Source of the DNA: Microthyrium microscopicum
Taxonomy: Eukaryota > Ascomycota > Dothideomycetes > Microthyriales > Microthyriaceae
Direction of reading: 5' to 3'
Assembly: GCA_010405405.1 (NCBI GenBank)
Contig: MU004232.1
Span: 1,631,481-1,695,480 of the forward strand
DNA: 64,000 nt
Both the position numbers and the translations under genes were made by a program. Positions 9,987 to 20,284 of the stretch are shown here, piece after piece. Position 1 is the stretch's first letter. Each line of letters starts with the position of its first letter. A model generated the notes under the pieces. It was not told the DNA's origin. It saw only the letters and a program-made list of their open reading frames with translations, and searched no databases.

Positions 9987-10550
9987 CTATGCAGTTTGAG
10001 TTGGGGTTGGTAAGCAGGTCTCGCCAAGAGTTATGGATTCAGTCTGTATATGATAGTTAGTATTAGTGATGTCTTGTTGTGAGATGCCTTACGGTGACAA
10101 AACAGCCTGGACAGCCTGTCAAACATGGGAGATAAACGGTGGTTGTTGGAGTTGCTGGGCAGGCGGTATTGGATGCAGGAACATAAGATGTTGTAGTCAC
10201 AAGACATGAAAAGGTTGGACACTGAAGACTTGATGCAGGCGGCGGGCATCCAAATGGACGTAAAGAGTGAGTATAAGTCCAACAGGGGCAGTCCGCATTT
10301 GGTTTTGGAGTTGAGAGTGAAGCCGTGAGAGCGCCGGTGGTGATAGTGCATGCTGCAAGTGTGCTGTATATCGAGATTAGTTTATCTGAAATGATCTAGA
10401 GACTCATTGCGCTCGTACCTACCGGGAAAGAGATCGAGGCATAGCATTCGATTGGGAGTGTAGTGATTGGGGCAATGTTGGACCGAGAGATATTACTTAC
10501 CTCGAGAGCATTGTAGCAACTAGTGCCACAGTGTATGGATACCACATCAT
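9987..10550 (-). CDS. Small cysteine-rich secreted protein, one-repeat form
   Basis: Inferred exons on the minus strand are 10550-10501, 10363-10093 and 10043-9987, giving 125 residues. Exon 1 encodes a signal peptide (MMWYPYTVALVATMLS) and ends in phase 2 at GTAAGTAATA. Intron 1 ends in an AAACTAATC branch region and ATATACAG. Exon 2 holds one Cys-rich module of about 70 residues (CPCWT, four or more spaced cysteines, NTACPATPTT, then CLTGCPGC). Intron 2 (49 bp) has GTAAGG, TACTAAC and ATACAG. Exon 3 ends at a TAG at 9987-9989. The module is homologous to the two modules encoded at 9224-9893. The even cysteine spacing and secretion signal suggest a disulfide-bonded extracellular protein; effector or wall function is possible but unproven. 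I do not recognise a named family. Confidence 0.65.
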
Positions 10551-11523
10551 GAAATTTCTCCCAAGCTCTTGATGGCAATCATGAAAGTACTCTTAGAAAT
10601 TCACGTAGCTTTTTATTGGGGATTCGAGAATATCCAGATTGTTCGGTAAGCTTTGCTGAAAGTGACAGAACCTGGAAACCGGGCAGAGACCAAAGTTATA
10701 TATCAATCAACAATAACAAATATGACAGCACTAAACGCTGAAAGACAATTCCTGATCTGTTATGCATCCCTTGCCTGCAACTATAAAATCGGGGCCAAGA
10801 AAAACAGAGAGGCACTGGAATACGAGGGCCATTTCAGTGTAACGGAACACAGATGCTGACAACGGCCGCGATCCGGTAGCACATCGTGGAGAAGACGGAA
10901 CCACAGATTTCCAAAAATAAATACTGTCCATTGGTTGGTATGCAAGGGGCCAGCAGGTCTTTGCCTTGTATGAGGTCTTGGCGATGGTGATCTACGACGA
11001 GGAAACGTTTTGGTGATCGACTGATTGGATGAAGCTAAAATTTGCTGATCTATGTCGTGTTCTGCGAGTCTTGCTTGTTGAATGCTCGTGAGTGGAATTC
11101 TTTATCGCACTTGAAAGCTGTAGATATTCTGGTGAGCTCGTATTGACTGTTTCACGAGTTACGAAGTTTTTCTGGTAGGAATGTTGATGGCAAGAAATCT
11201 TGACTTTGCAATCAGGAGGGTATCATATTCGCATAGTATACAACATGACAGCATAAAACCAATTAAAAAGGCTTCGAGTGTCTATCAGACATGCGTAAAC
11301 AGTATGTCTCCGTCCTCTGTGCTGGGTGTCAATCACATGGAAACCACGTGTATGGCCATGCCACCACCTGGCCACGGAGATCATCTCAGCCGGACCAAGA
11401 TTGAAGATATCTTACAACTAATCGCTCTTTGGCTTCTTTGTCCCGTATTTCGACCTTGCAGTGATTCGATTTGGCACACCGCCCTATTCTCATTAGCAAT
11501 TGTACACCACATCGCAGTCAGCA
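10551..11523. other. Intergenic between Cys-rich locus and uS12m
   Basis: About 970 bp with the Cys-rich gene promoter at its left and the 3' end of uS12m at its right. A 123-codon plus-strand frame at 11181-11552 overlaps the conserved last exon of uS12m and is a shadow. Nothing else is recognised. Confidence 0.45.
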
Positions 11524-12101
11524 TCAACCTACCAGATCTAATGCTCCTCTAACCAATGTATATTTCACACCCGGACAATCCTGTGCACGACCACCTTGTA
11601 CCAGCACCACCGAATGCTGTTGAATATTATGTCCTATACATGCATTAGCCTTCTCTGCAGAACCGAAGCGAAAGCGGGATGAATTGAACGCAACTAATAA
11701 TCGTCCACTTCAATAGCTTGCAGTCGCTACCGCCGTAAGAGTTGTATCATACCTTCGCCTGGGATATACGCCGTCACTTCCTTCCCGTTGCTTAGCCGTA
11801 CCCTTGCGACCTTTCGTTCGCCTGAGTTGGGTTTCTTGGGCTTCATCGTGCCTACACGCGTGCATACGCCCTTGATGTGTGGTTGGCCTTTCATATAGGG
11901 AGAGATTGGTCTTCGCGCTGGTTGGGCTTTCCGGCAGCCGCGACGGACTTGCATGAGGGTTGCATTGTGACGGGGTGATGTAGAGAATTGGCGGATCGGG
12001 GATGGGAGCGATTGCTTGCGAGCGATGGAGAGGTTGGAGAAGGCCGATGCGAGGTTGCATTGGGTGGGCCGGAGAAGGCGATTGAGGTATATTAGCGGCA
12101 T
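11524..12101 (-). CDS. mrps12: Mitochondrial small-subunit ribosomal protein uS12m
   Basis: Decoding-centre protein of the mitochondrial 37S/28S subunit. Exons are 12101-11753 and 11633-11524, joined in phase 1 across a 119-bp intron, giving 152 residues. Residues 1-40 are a mitochondrial presequence rich in Arg, Ser and Leu ending near [12 protein letters not shown]. The ribosomal core follows: QVRRGCRK, the invariant [20 protein letters not shown] and VTAYIPGEG. Exon 2 supplies [32 protein letters not shown] and a short tail LVG. Without the second exon the protein would end at IPGEG with a non-conserved tail, so the intron is well supported by family conservation. The length is normal for fungal uS12m. 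Confidence 0.95.
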
Positions 12102-12495
12102 GTTGGGAGTTGGATGGGATTGTTAAAGTCGGCGATGGACAATTTGGTGTTGAACTGGATTCCAGACGAAAGATCCAATGGCTGGTCTTGGCGCTTTTGA
12201 TTGGCTGCCCAACATACAATCAGGCTGAACTGGAGGAGCGGATGCACCCTGCAATTACAATGCACCATAAGGTTTGGGAAGCTATTTTGAGAACCTATAT
12301 ACCATAGCTATTATAGGGACCATTAGACTATAGATGCCATCAGTTCCACGCAGAATGCTGTCAAGAACTTCGAGTACATCAAAGCTATTGACAAGGCTGA
12401 GAGGAAATGCTATTGGCCTGGGCCTCAAATATTGTTACAAAAAGTACTTAAGCAGCTAAACGTCTGCATTTCTTCCTTTGCTGCTCGTCTGCTAT
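12102..12495. other. Intergenic, uS12m promoter and DUF1275 3' end
   Basis: 394 bp between the start of uS12m and the stop of the DUF1275 gene, both on the minus strand. No repeat or RNA gene is seen. Confidence 0.45.
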
Positions 12496-13359
12496 CTATT
12501 CATCCTCCTCTTTCTCTCCCTTCCACAGAATCCACGCCAGCACAATGCACGCCTTCAACCCCGCCGCTGTCCACAACGCAGCCTTCATCCCAAAATCGCT
12601 CTTCGCCCATAGTCCACCAGCAATCGCTCCAACAAGCAACGCGACCGGCGCTGTAGCCCGCTGGTTCCTCTCCACGTTCGTCGTCAGCTCCGCAAACAGA
12701 TTCATGTCCGAGAAAAGATCACAATAAATGCTTGTTAACACGACACTCGTCAATGCATTGAATTTGAGTGCGCGGCTCGTTACTGCTTGACCAGCAGCTT
12801 GAAACGCCACCAGCGCAATAGGCACTAGTACCTGCCACCTCAACTCTCCGCTCTTGTCAAAGTCTCCATCCGCCGGATCATACATCACGATAAGCGCGGC
12901 GACCATTATGAGGAAAGTTTGGAAAATGTGTGAGCTCACGAGGACCCAGCGTTTACGCGGCGAAAAGGCTCGGTGGTAGCGCGCGAAAATGAAGGAGCCG
13001 AAGCAGAAGCAGAAGACTGAGGTGGCAGCTTTGATCCAGCGCGTGCCGCCAGATGGATTCGCGAGACCAAGACCAAGATATACGGTGTTGCCGGTTTGCA
13101 TGGACACGAAGGATTGCCAGATTGATATGCTGGAGGAGTCGAGGAGACCTGTTACGGTGTAGCAAACGAGGAGGACGATGTCGGCGTGACGGGTAGAGAT
13201 GTTTTGGCGCATGTGTCGGCCGATTGATCTCGATTTCGTCCCATTGCGACCCGAATTGGAGGAGTTGAGTAGGGGAGTTATTTCGTCATTGCCATTGGCA
13301 TTTGCGGGGTGGGAATTGTTTGTTGTGCCATAGCTGGGAGACGACATTTTCGACAGCAA
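12496..13359 (-). CDS. DUF1275 (YoaK-type) multi-pass membrane protein
   Basis: Intronless frame of 287 residues; the second Met (MSSPSYG) is an equally good start. An N-terminal cytosolic tail of about 60 residues rich in Asn and Ser is followed by six or so hydrophobic segments. Family landmarks are visible: a TGLLDSSSISIW segment, the QTGNTVYLGLGL motif that is the hallmark of DUF1275, then GSFIFARYHR, and near the C-terminus a run from SRALKFNALTSVVLTSIYCD to LVGAIAGGLWAKSDFG. The family is common in Pezizomycotina; its transport role is unknown. The length is complete. It is divergent from oxalate decarboxylase across 358 bp. Confidence 0.9.
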   Translation of the reverse strand: MLSKMSSPSYGTTNNSHPANANGNDEITPLLNSSNSGRNGTKSRSIGRHMRQNISTRHADIVLLVCYTVTGLLDSSSISIWQSFVSMQTGNTVYLGLGLANPSGGTRWIKAATSVFCFCFGSFIFARYHRAFSPRKRWVLVSSHIFQTFLIMVAALIVMYDPADGDFDKSGELRWQVLVPIALVAFQAAGQAVTSRALKFNALTSVVLTSIYCDLFSDMNLFAELTTNVERNQRATAPVALLVGAIAGGLWAKSDFGMKAALWTAAGLKACIVLAWILWKGEKEEDE

Positions 13360-13717
13360 ATTTGCTGAAAGTAGAAGGGTGAAACTTCAGGCAGGTGTTG
13401 GATACTCAGCTTGGATATATTTATTCCCAGATTCGCAGACCCGATAATATCCTAAGTGGATCGGTTGGATATTGCTAGGTCTCGCGCGAGAGGCTGGGCA
13501 AATTGTGTGCATCATGGAGTCCTCAGTCATGTTATGGGCTCGTCTCACCTATTTAGCTCCCCTCTTACTCTATGCTCGGCTGATTCATGACCGACAGCTG
13601 GACCATTGAATCAGGAAAAGAGGATATAAGGAACCAAGATAACCTCTGCACAGCTCCTGATTTTACTACTCTGCATATATCATCTTTGATACTATTTATT
13701 TTTAGCTTGGCATAAAC
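13360..13717. promoter_or_regulatory. Shared divergent promoter, DUF1275 / oxalate decarboxylase
   Basis: 358 bp separate the two start codons, which point away from each other, so the promoters must lie here. No specific operator can be named from sequence. Confidence 0.5.
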
Positions 13718-15093
13718 ATGAAGCTCCAAGCAGCTATATCCCTGCTGGCTGTTGAGCTTTGCTCTGCTATCCCGAGGCCTGTCATCAAGACCACTCAACA
13801 AACACCACTCGATCTTCTCAAAGGTGATCCATACACAAAAGAATGGCGGGATCCATGGGACAAGAAGATAGACTCCATTGGAGAGAAGCTCGATCCTCTG
13901 CCATGGCGCAATGGGCAAGGAGCCACCATTCTCGGCCCTGAGAATAAGGAACGAACTCGTCAAAATCCGGATCTTATGCGTCCACCATCAACAGATCATG
14001 GCGACATGCAAAACATGCGATGGAGCTTTGCAGATTCTCACACTCGCATTGAGGTACCTACGACCCCATCCTGATCACCATCACCCCAACTAACACCTCT
14101 TAGGAAGGCGGTTGGACCCGTCAAACCACCACCCGCGAACTCGCCTCCAGTCCTTCCATCGCAGGCGTAAACATGCGTCTCGGTCCCGGCGTAATTCGCG
14201 AACTTCACTGGCACAAAGAAGCAGAATGGGCCTACGTCCTCTCCGGCTCTGTCCGCATAACTACCATCGACGTCGAAGGCGGCTACTTCATCGACGACCT
14301 CAACGAGGGCGACCTTTGGTACTTCCCCTCCGGCTACCCACACTCTCTCCAAGGTCTCGGCGCCAACGGCACAGAGTTCCTTCTCGTCTTCGACTCCGGC
14401 GCCTTCAGCGAAGAGTCCACATTCCTGCTAACAGACTGGCTCTCACACACGCCCAAATCCGTCCTCGGTTCAAACTTTCGCCTCCCGCCCAAGACATTCG
14501 CTGATAGCCCGAAAGAAAAGTATATCTTCCAGGGCCGTATGCCGGGTAGTCTCGAGTCCTCGCTGCCCAAGCATGGCCATGTAAGTAAATTGAACTTTAC
14601 ACACCACATGCTCGCGCAAACACCGCAGAAGACATCCGGCGGTCTCGTCCGGATCGTGGATTCCTCCAACTTCAAGATCTCCAAGACCATTGCCGCAGCC
14701 CATCTCACCATCGGCCCCGGCGCCATGCGCGAAATGCACTGGCACCCGAACGCTGACGAATGGTCCTTCTTCGTCAAGGGTCGCGCACGCATGACCATTT
14801 TCGGCGCAACAGGAACAGCTCGGACGTTCAATTATCAGGCGGGTGATGTAGGCGTGGTACCACAGAATATGGGGCACTTTATTGAGAATCTGTCAGAGAC
14901 GGAGGATTTGGTGGTGCTGGAGCTGTTCAAGGCGGATAAGTTCCAGGATTTCAGCTTGTTTCAGTGGTTGGGAGAGACGCCGAAGAAGATGGTGGTGGAT
15001 CATTTGTTCAACGGAGACGATAAAGCTGGAGCGAAGTTTTTGGCAAGTATTGAGAGCGCGGACAAGGATCCTATTCGGGGGAAGAGTTCGTAG
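13718..15093 (+). CDS. oxdC: Secreted bicupin oxalate decarboxylase
   Basis: Mn-dependent conversion of oxalate to formate and CO2, probably outside the cell or in the wall. Exons are 13718-14053 and 14104-15093 (50-bp intron, phase 0), giving 441 residues. A signal peptide (MKLQAAISLLAVELCSAIP) starts the protein. Cupin 1 has H147, H149, E153 (ELHWHKEAEW) and H192 (YPHSL). Cupin 2 has H324, H326, E331 (EMHWHPNADEW) and H370 (MGHFIEN). All eight metal ligands are thus present. The active-site lid reads SEEST at residues 214-218. It corresponds to SENST in B. subtilis OxdC, where the Glu is needed for decarboxylation, so decarboxylase rather than oxidase activity is expected. A 48-nt in-frame segment (14581-14628) begins with GTAAGT and ends CCGCAG but encodes a family-conserved stretch (FTHHMLAQ), so it is treated as coding. 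Confidence 0.95.
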
Positions 15094-15346
15094 TTGTGGA
15101 AGAATTCGCGACGAATGAAAGAATGAGAAGAAGAACTTGGAGGCTGAGCCGAGAACAGACAACGTCTGAGTGTAAAACATTGAATACTGGCACGATTTTT
15201 TTCGTATTCGTCGAAACACAACGCAACACAGGCCATACAGTAAATATATGAAAAGATCGAATGCATTGGCTTGATATCATAGCAGAAAATTATATACATG
15301 AAATGATCACTCTCTTTCGTCATCATCAGATATTGAGATGCTTCCT

Positions 15347-16551
15347 CTACTTGTCCATGTCGAGAACATAGCGACCGCTGATTTGGCCCTTGATCATCTT
15401 CTGGTATACATCCTCGAGCTCAGATAGAGGAACAACCTTGTATGGAATCTGGATGAGTCCACGACGGAAGAAATCGATAGCCTCGGCGCTATCACGTCGG
15501 TTTCCGACATAGGAGCCGCGGATAGTGACCATGCGAGCGACAGTCTGGAAAACTGGTGCCTTGAGGTAAGCGTCTGCTGGGAGACCGATGCAGACAACAG
15601 TTCCCTTTGGTCGGACGTACTATTTGCACATTAGTAGCTACTCGAGTTACGCTTCTTAGGATCAACATACCTCAGCTGCCTGTTGGAACGGCCGTTCCGA
15701 AACAGCAACAAGCAGCACAGCATGAGGACCCAAACCATCCTCAGTCGCCGCCTGCACATCCGCCACAACATCCTTACTCTTTGAGAAATCAACAAACGAC
15801 TCTGCGCCCAACTTCTTCGTCGCCTCGCGCTTATCGTCGCCTGCATCAATGGCAATGACACGAAGACCCATGGCCTTGGCATATTGGACAGCCATGCTGC
15901 CTAGTCCACCGCCAGCACCGACAATGGCGACGGTTTGGCCTGGCTTGGCGCCAGATTCTTTGAGACCTTTGTAGACGGTGATGCCGGCGCAGAGAACGGG
16001 GGAGATGGCGGCCATGTCAACGTCTTTGGGGATGCGGGCTACGTGCGCGGCTTGGGCGATGCAGTATTGCTGGAATGTGCCGTCGACGTGTGCGCCGGAG
16101 CAGATTGCTTTTTGGCAGAGCTATTCACTTCAATTAGCAACGATTCTCTCGCTCAGATGGGGTGCTGATGTTTTACTTGTTCGTCAGAAGCCTGGCAAAA
16201 TTGGCAGTCTAGACAACTACCATTGATCCACTTCACACCAACATGCTCGCCAATCTCAACGTCCTTGACGAGCGCGCCTCTGGCAACGACAACACCGGCG
16301 CCTTCGTGACCACCGACGAGGGGGAACTTGCTGGCTTTGAGTGGCCAGTCTCCTTGCTTCATGTGCCAATCGGTGTGGCAGACGCCGGAGTATTTGATGT
16401 TGACGAGAACTTCATCGGGGCCTGGCTTGGGAACTGGGATTTGCTTGTATTTGATGGGTGCGCCTTCGGATTCGGCTACGGCGGCCCATTGCTGGGTTGG
16501 CACATTGCCATTGCTGTGTCCGTTGCTGTGTCCGTTACCGTTTGATGCCAT
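15347..16551 (-). CDS. Zinc-dependent alcohol dehydrogenase (ADH1 type)
   Basis: Medium-chain NAD-dependent alcohol dehydrogenase. Exons are 16551-16177, 16120-15671 and 15619-15347, all phase 0, with introns of 56 and 51 bp, giving 365 residues. Catalytic zinc ligands are C58 (GVCHTDW), H82-E83 (GGHEGAG) and C169 (PVLCAG). Structural zinc ligands are C113, C116, C119 and C127, the last lying just across the first intron. The nucleotide fold is [19 protein letters not shown], ending in an acidic residue (IDAG) that favours NAD over NADP. The N-terminus carries an extra Asn/Gly/His/Ser-rich stretch ([14 protein letters not shown]) not needed for the fold. The gene converges with oxalate decarboxylase (253 bp between stops). 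Cytosolic ethanol/acetaldehyde metabolism is the likely role. Confidence 0.95.
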
Positions 16552-17505
16552 CGTTGTGGTTTTGTATAGAAGGTTGGAGTACGTTGTAAGTTCTTAAGAC
16601 AGTGAGTGATGTAGATCAGTTGGAAGGTGAGAGATAGCAAAAATCTAGAACCGGGGAATATCCAAGATCTTTATAGACAGAGCTGAAGTCAATCAACTTG
16701 ACAAGGAACCATTGCGGTGGTATGATATCCATTCGACCTGAGCTTATGAAAAAGGATCCACCAGTTTGAGACCAATTTAAACCGCTGTCCTGGTCCGCAA
16801 CGTATCTTCTGTACAAGGCTGTAGGCACCAAGAGAACAGGAACTGACTCCGGGAAGAAGGATGGAGTAAAGGCAAGTTTGTACACGTTTGGATAGACCAA
16901 TACCCAAAGACCATTGGAGATGCAACGATGGACTAGTGACGGTATTAAATTGTTACTCCACCAGCTACTAGCTTTCAACAGTTGCTCTATTTTACTCCCG
17001 TTTCTACGTAAATCCCTGTACGACATGTGAGTAGTTCCAAAGCTTTTTTGATCCATCCTGTAAATATCAGAGCCAAGATACAACCCATATTGCGCCAATA
17101 ATGCGCTTTGAACGCAGCCTGTTGTAACAACCAAATACCACCATCCCTCAACATCACTTCATTTGAAATCTACCACTCACGATCTTCGAACAATCCAGTA
17201 AACTTACATAACTCACCACTAATTCCCACCAACCAAATAGTCCACATTCTCAGCCTCGCCCGCACTGCTTCAACATCAGACCCTAGTATTGCGGGGCCGC
17301 TACAAGCCCACGACAGGCCCGCGACTTTTACCCCACAAGGGTCACCACCACCCAATTGGCCGCACGCGAGCCATCGCGGAGCCGCGTTTATCACTGTTTG
17401 CTTTGGCGTTACCATGGCACGCGTGGTTCAAACTTCACGATGAGCTAACAAGAGTCTGGATGTGTGGAGGTGGGGCTTGTAGATCTCTTGATCCGCTTTA
17501 CCCCA
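16552..17505. other. Intergenic, left edge of accessory island
   Basis: Holds the ADH promoter and an unsupported minus-strand frame (16616-17134, 172 codons, no family resemblance or signal peptide). The right part, from about 17250, is GC-rich and leads up to the target site of the transposon. No gene is called. Confidence 0.4.
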
Positions 17506-17515
17506 GATTTGCGCA

Positions 17516-17571
17516 CAGGATCAGTTTCCACTCCCCCCTCCCAGAGGCCCCCCCTATCCAGAGGCCCCCCT
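17516..17571 (+). repeat. Left terminal inverted repeat of the transposon
   Basis: Begins CAGGATCAGTTTCCACT and is very C-rich. It matches the reverse complement of 20219-20274 at 53 of 56 positions. Inside it, the string CCAGAGGCCCCCC occurs twice. The CpA sites here are unmutated although the interior is stripped of them. Confidence 0.9.
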
Positions 17572-20218
17572 AGCCACGCTAGAGGGCTTTAAGCCTAAGC
17601 TTTTGGTAGCAACGCCACTAAAAGCCTAGAATTAAAGCCTTCTAGGTTAGTATGCTAATAGATCTATACTTACGCTTTATAGACGTAAGATCTAGTATCT
17701 AAAGCGCGTTTAGAACGCGTTAGTAAAGTAAAGATAAAGAAGACTTATAGATTCTATAGTTTTATAAGTAATTACACTACTAAATTAGTTTTAGAGAGCT
17801 AAAGGCAATATAAATAAGATATTAAGATTCCTATTAGTCTTATTAGTTTATTAAAGTATTAATTTTGCTTTAAATTCTTTAAAAATACTACCCTAAGATA
17901 GTTAAAATATTAATATACTTAGTATTAAATTAGGTATTTAGATTAAAGGATAAAATACGTATTGCTATAAGGAAGTTTGCTATTTTAAAGCGTTTTTAAT
18001 TAAGTATAATTAATACTAATAAGAAAAGGTATAAAATATACTATAATTAAGTAAAAGGACGCCCTAAAGAGTATCCTTAGTGTGCTAAATCTATCTTATA
18101 AGTAAATAGTAATAGCATTATAACCTAGTAGATTAGTATACTTAATTCTAATAATATTTATACTTATAGAGAGCTTCCTCTACTACTATAATTAATTAGC
18201 TTATAGGTAAAAACTATTACTACTATACTTACTAAAGTAGAGAGTACTATCTTACTTTAAACGCTAATTACTAACGTATAAGATATGCTTTAACGCGTAA
18301 TAGGGTATAAACTAAGCGCTTAATAAATCTATAAGACTAAAAGGAAGCTATTTAAGAGGTTAACTAATAATTTCTTAGATTCTTACCTTTAGTTTTTTTC
18401 TTATATTTAATACTTAAAGAAGGCTAATCTTAACGTATTTATAAAGGTTAATTTAGTAAGAGAAGAGTAGTATAGACGCGTATTTATCTACTTACGCGTT
18501 AGTTAAACTTTATAAGAATATATATTTAAAATTATCTATTTAAATATATGCTATTATAAAGAAGACTATAACTTATATCTTATAATAGCTATAGATATTA
18601 ATAATAATAAGGAATTATTAATTTATACGTAGGTAGTATTTAAAAGTAAATTAAATAAGTCTTAGAAGTAGTTCTATAAGTACTTAGATAAAGCGATGCT
18701 AGGGATTAAGATTAGTAAAGAAGAAAGTAAGAAATATTTCTATTTACCTAAGGATCTTTCTATTAGCCTATTAGCTAGAATATTAAATATTCTAGCCCTT
18801 AGTAGCCTTAGTATACCCTATTAAATATATTAAATATTATAATATTATAATTCTATAGCACTTTCTATACCTTTATATCTTTTTACTTTATCTAATTTAC
18901 TTCGTTTTTAGTACCTTATTTTATAATTCTTTTAGATTATAATAAAGGCCTTTAAAATGCTATCCCTAAGATATTTAAAAATATTAATTCTAAGTAGTAT
19001 ATATACTACCTATTTAAGAATCTTACTAAAGTAGTTAGAATAGCTAGAGGTAAATGCTTTTTAGTATACGTAAGCTATACCTCCTAAAATCAGTTTAACT
19101 TCTTTCTATAATAAGATTATTAAACCTATAGGTATAAATTCTAGTTAATAATTAAATCCTATCTTCTTAAATAATAGGTACTTAAAGATTTTAAGAGTCT
19201 ATAATATAACGTAATAACTTTAAACTACGTTAAATCTACTAATACTACTATACTTCTTATAAGAGAGAATTATTCTCTTTTTATACTTAACGCCATTTAG
19301 AACTACGTTATATAAAAGTGTATAGATTAAACCTACGTTGTTACTCTTTCCCTTAAGTGTTTATTAACTTACTATGTAATTTTATACTAGGCTTTTATAT
19401 TATATATATAAGATCTATTTTAAGAATATCTTAAGTTAAATAAGAAGTAATTTCTATTATATATAATTAATTCCTAGGGTAATAGTAATAGTAACGTTTC
19501 TAAAGCTTTAGCTATTATTAAAATACGTAGAGAAGATTAGAATAACTTAAAGGATTATTATATAAATCTTTATACTTATTCTTATAACTATTTACGTTAA
19601 TAGGATAAGTTATTCCTTTACCTATACGCTATAGCTATTATCTAGTATTTACGTAGAGATTCTATAGAGTTTATAAATAAAATCTACTTTTTATAAACTA
19701 TTAAGAAGTGTTATCTTAACTTTAAAGAGGATAAAGAAGATATAATTAATTGTATTATAAGTCTTATCTTAGTTCTTAACCTTAAATTTAACCCTAATTC
19801 CTCTCTTCTACCCTCTAAAATACTTAAAATTAAGACTTAGGGACTAAAATAGAAGAAGAGGAAGCTTGTTAGTAGTATTTATACTATACCTAAAAACGTT
19901 AACTAAAAGTATAGTTCCTATAGTAAGAAAGGACATAATTCTTAAGTCTATAAGATTTAGTAATTACGTATATTTTAGTAAGTAAAGTTAGGTATCTTTA
20001 AGCTTTATTTAATACCCTTTTTGATAGAAATTAATATATTTTTAATACTAAATCTAAGGTCGTAATATAATCCTAAAGGATCTATATCCTTTCTTCTAGA
20101 GGCCCTCTAGATTAGTATCTAATTTAATACTAACTAATAACGCTATTACTAAAGCTAGCTTTTATATAGCGTCTCTATACAAAAGATAGCTTTAGCTATG
20201 GCGCGTTGGGATCCCTGA

Positions 20219-20274
20219 AGGGGGGTCTCTGGATAGGGGGGGCCTCTGGGAGGGGGGAGTGGAAACTTCTCCTG
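20219..20274 (-). repeat. Right terminal inverted repeat of the transposon
   Basis: Read on the minus strand it begins CAGGAGAAGTTTCCACT and continues like the left end, with three mismatches over 56 bp. It is followed by the second GATTTGCGCA copy. Confidence 0.9.
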
Positions 20275-20284
20275 GATTTGCGCA

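Larger units (their letters stand above)
17516..20274. mobile_element. TIR DNA transposon, AT-rich and RIP-like inside
   Basis: 2,759-bp element bounded by inverted repeats of about 56 bp and flanked by a perfect 10-bp direct repeat GATTTGCGCA (17506-17515 and 20275-20284), the likely target-site duplication. The interior (about 17.6-20.2 kb) is strikingly AT-rich, dominated by TA steps, and poor in CpA and TpG while CpG islets such as ACGCG persist. This is the pattern left by repeat-induced point mutation. Stops are frequent in all six frames and no frame of 60 codons survives. Short stretches still look codon-like, so it was probably protein-coding once. A 9-11-bp duplication is typical of Mutator-like elements, but the transposase cannot be recognised, so the superfamily is left open. 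The two duplication copies are identical, which argues against a very ancient insertion. Confidence 0.85.

Noticed and set aside
9647-10060. 137-codon plus-strand frame
   Set aside because: Lies opposite the Cys-rich locus, whose signal peptide, splice sites and repeated modules support the minus strand instead.
11181-11552. 123-codon plus-strand frame
   Set aside because: It overlaps the conserved second exon of uS12m on the other strand and has no family resemblance.
16616-17134. 172-codon minus-strand frame
   Set aside because: No family motif, no signal peptide, no splice partners; lies in the ADH promoter region.
17576-20210. A surviving transposase gene inside the AT-rich element
   Set aside because: Stops are dense in all frames and no frame of 60 codons exists. 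No named transposase motif could be recognised by eye, so no superfamily or gene is called.
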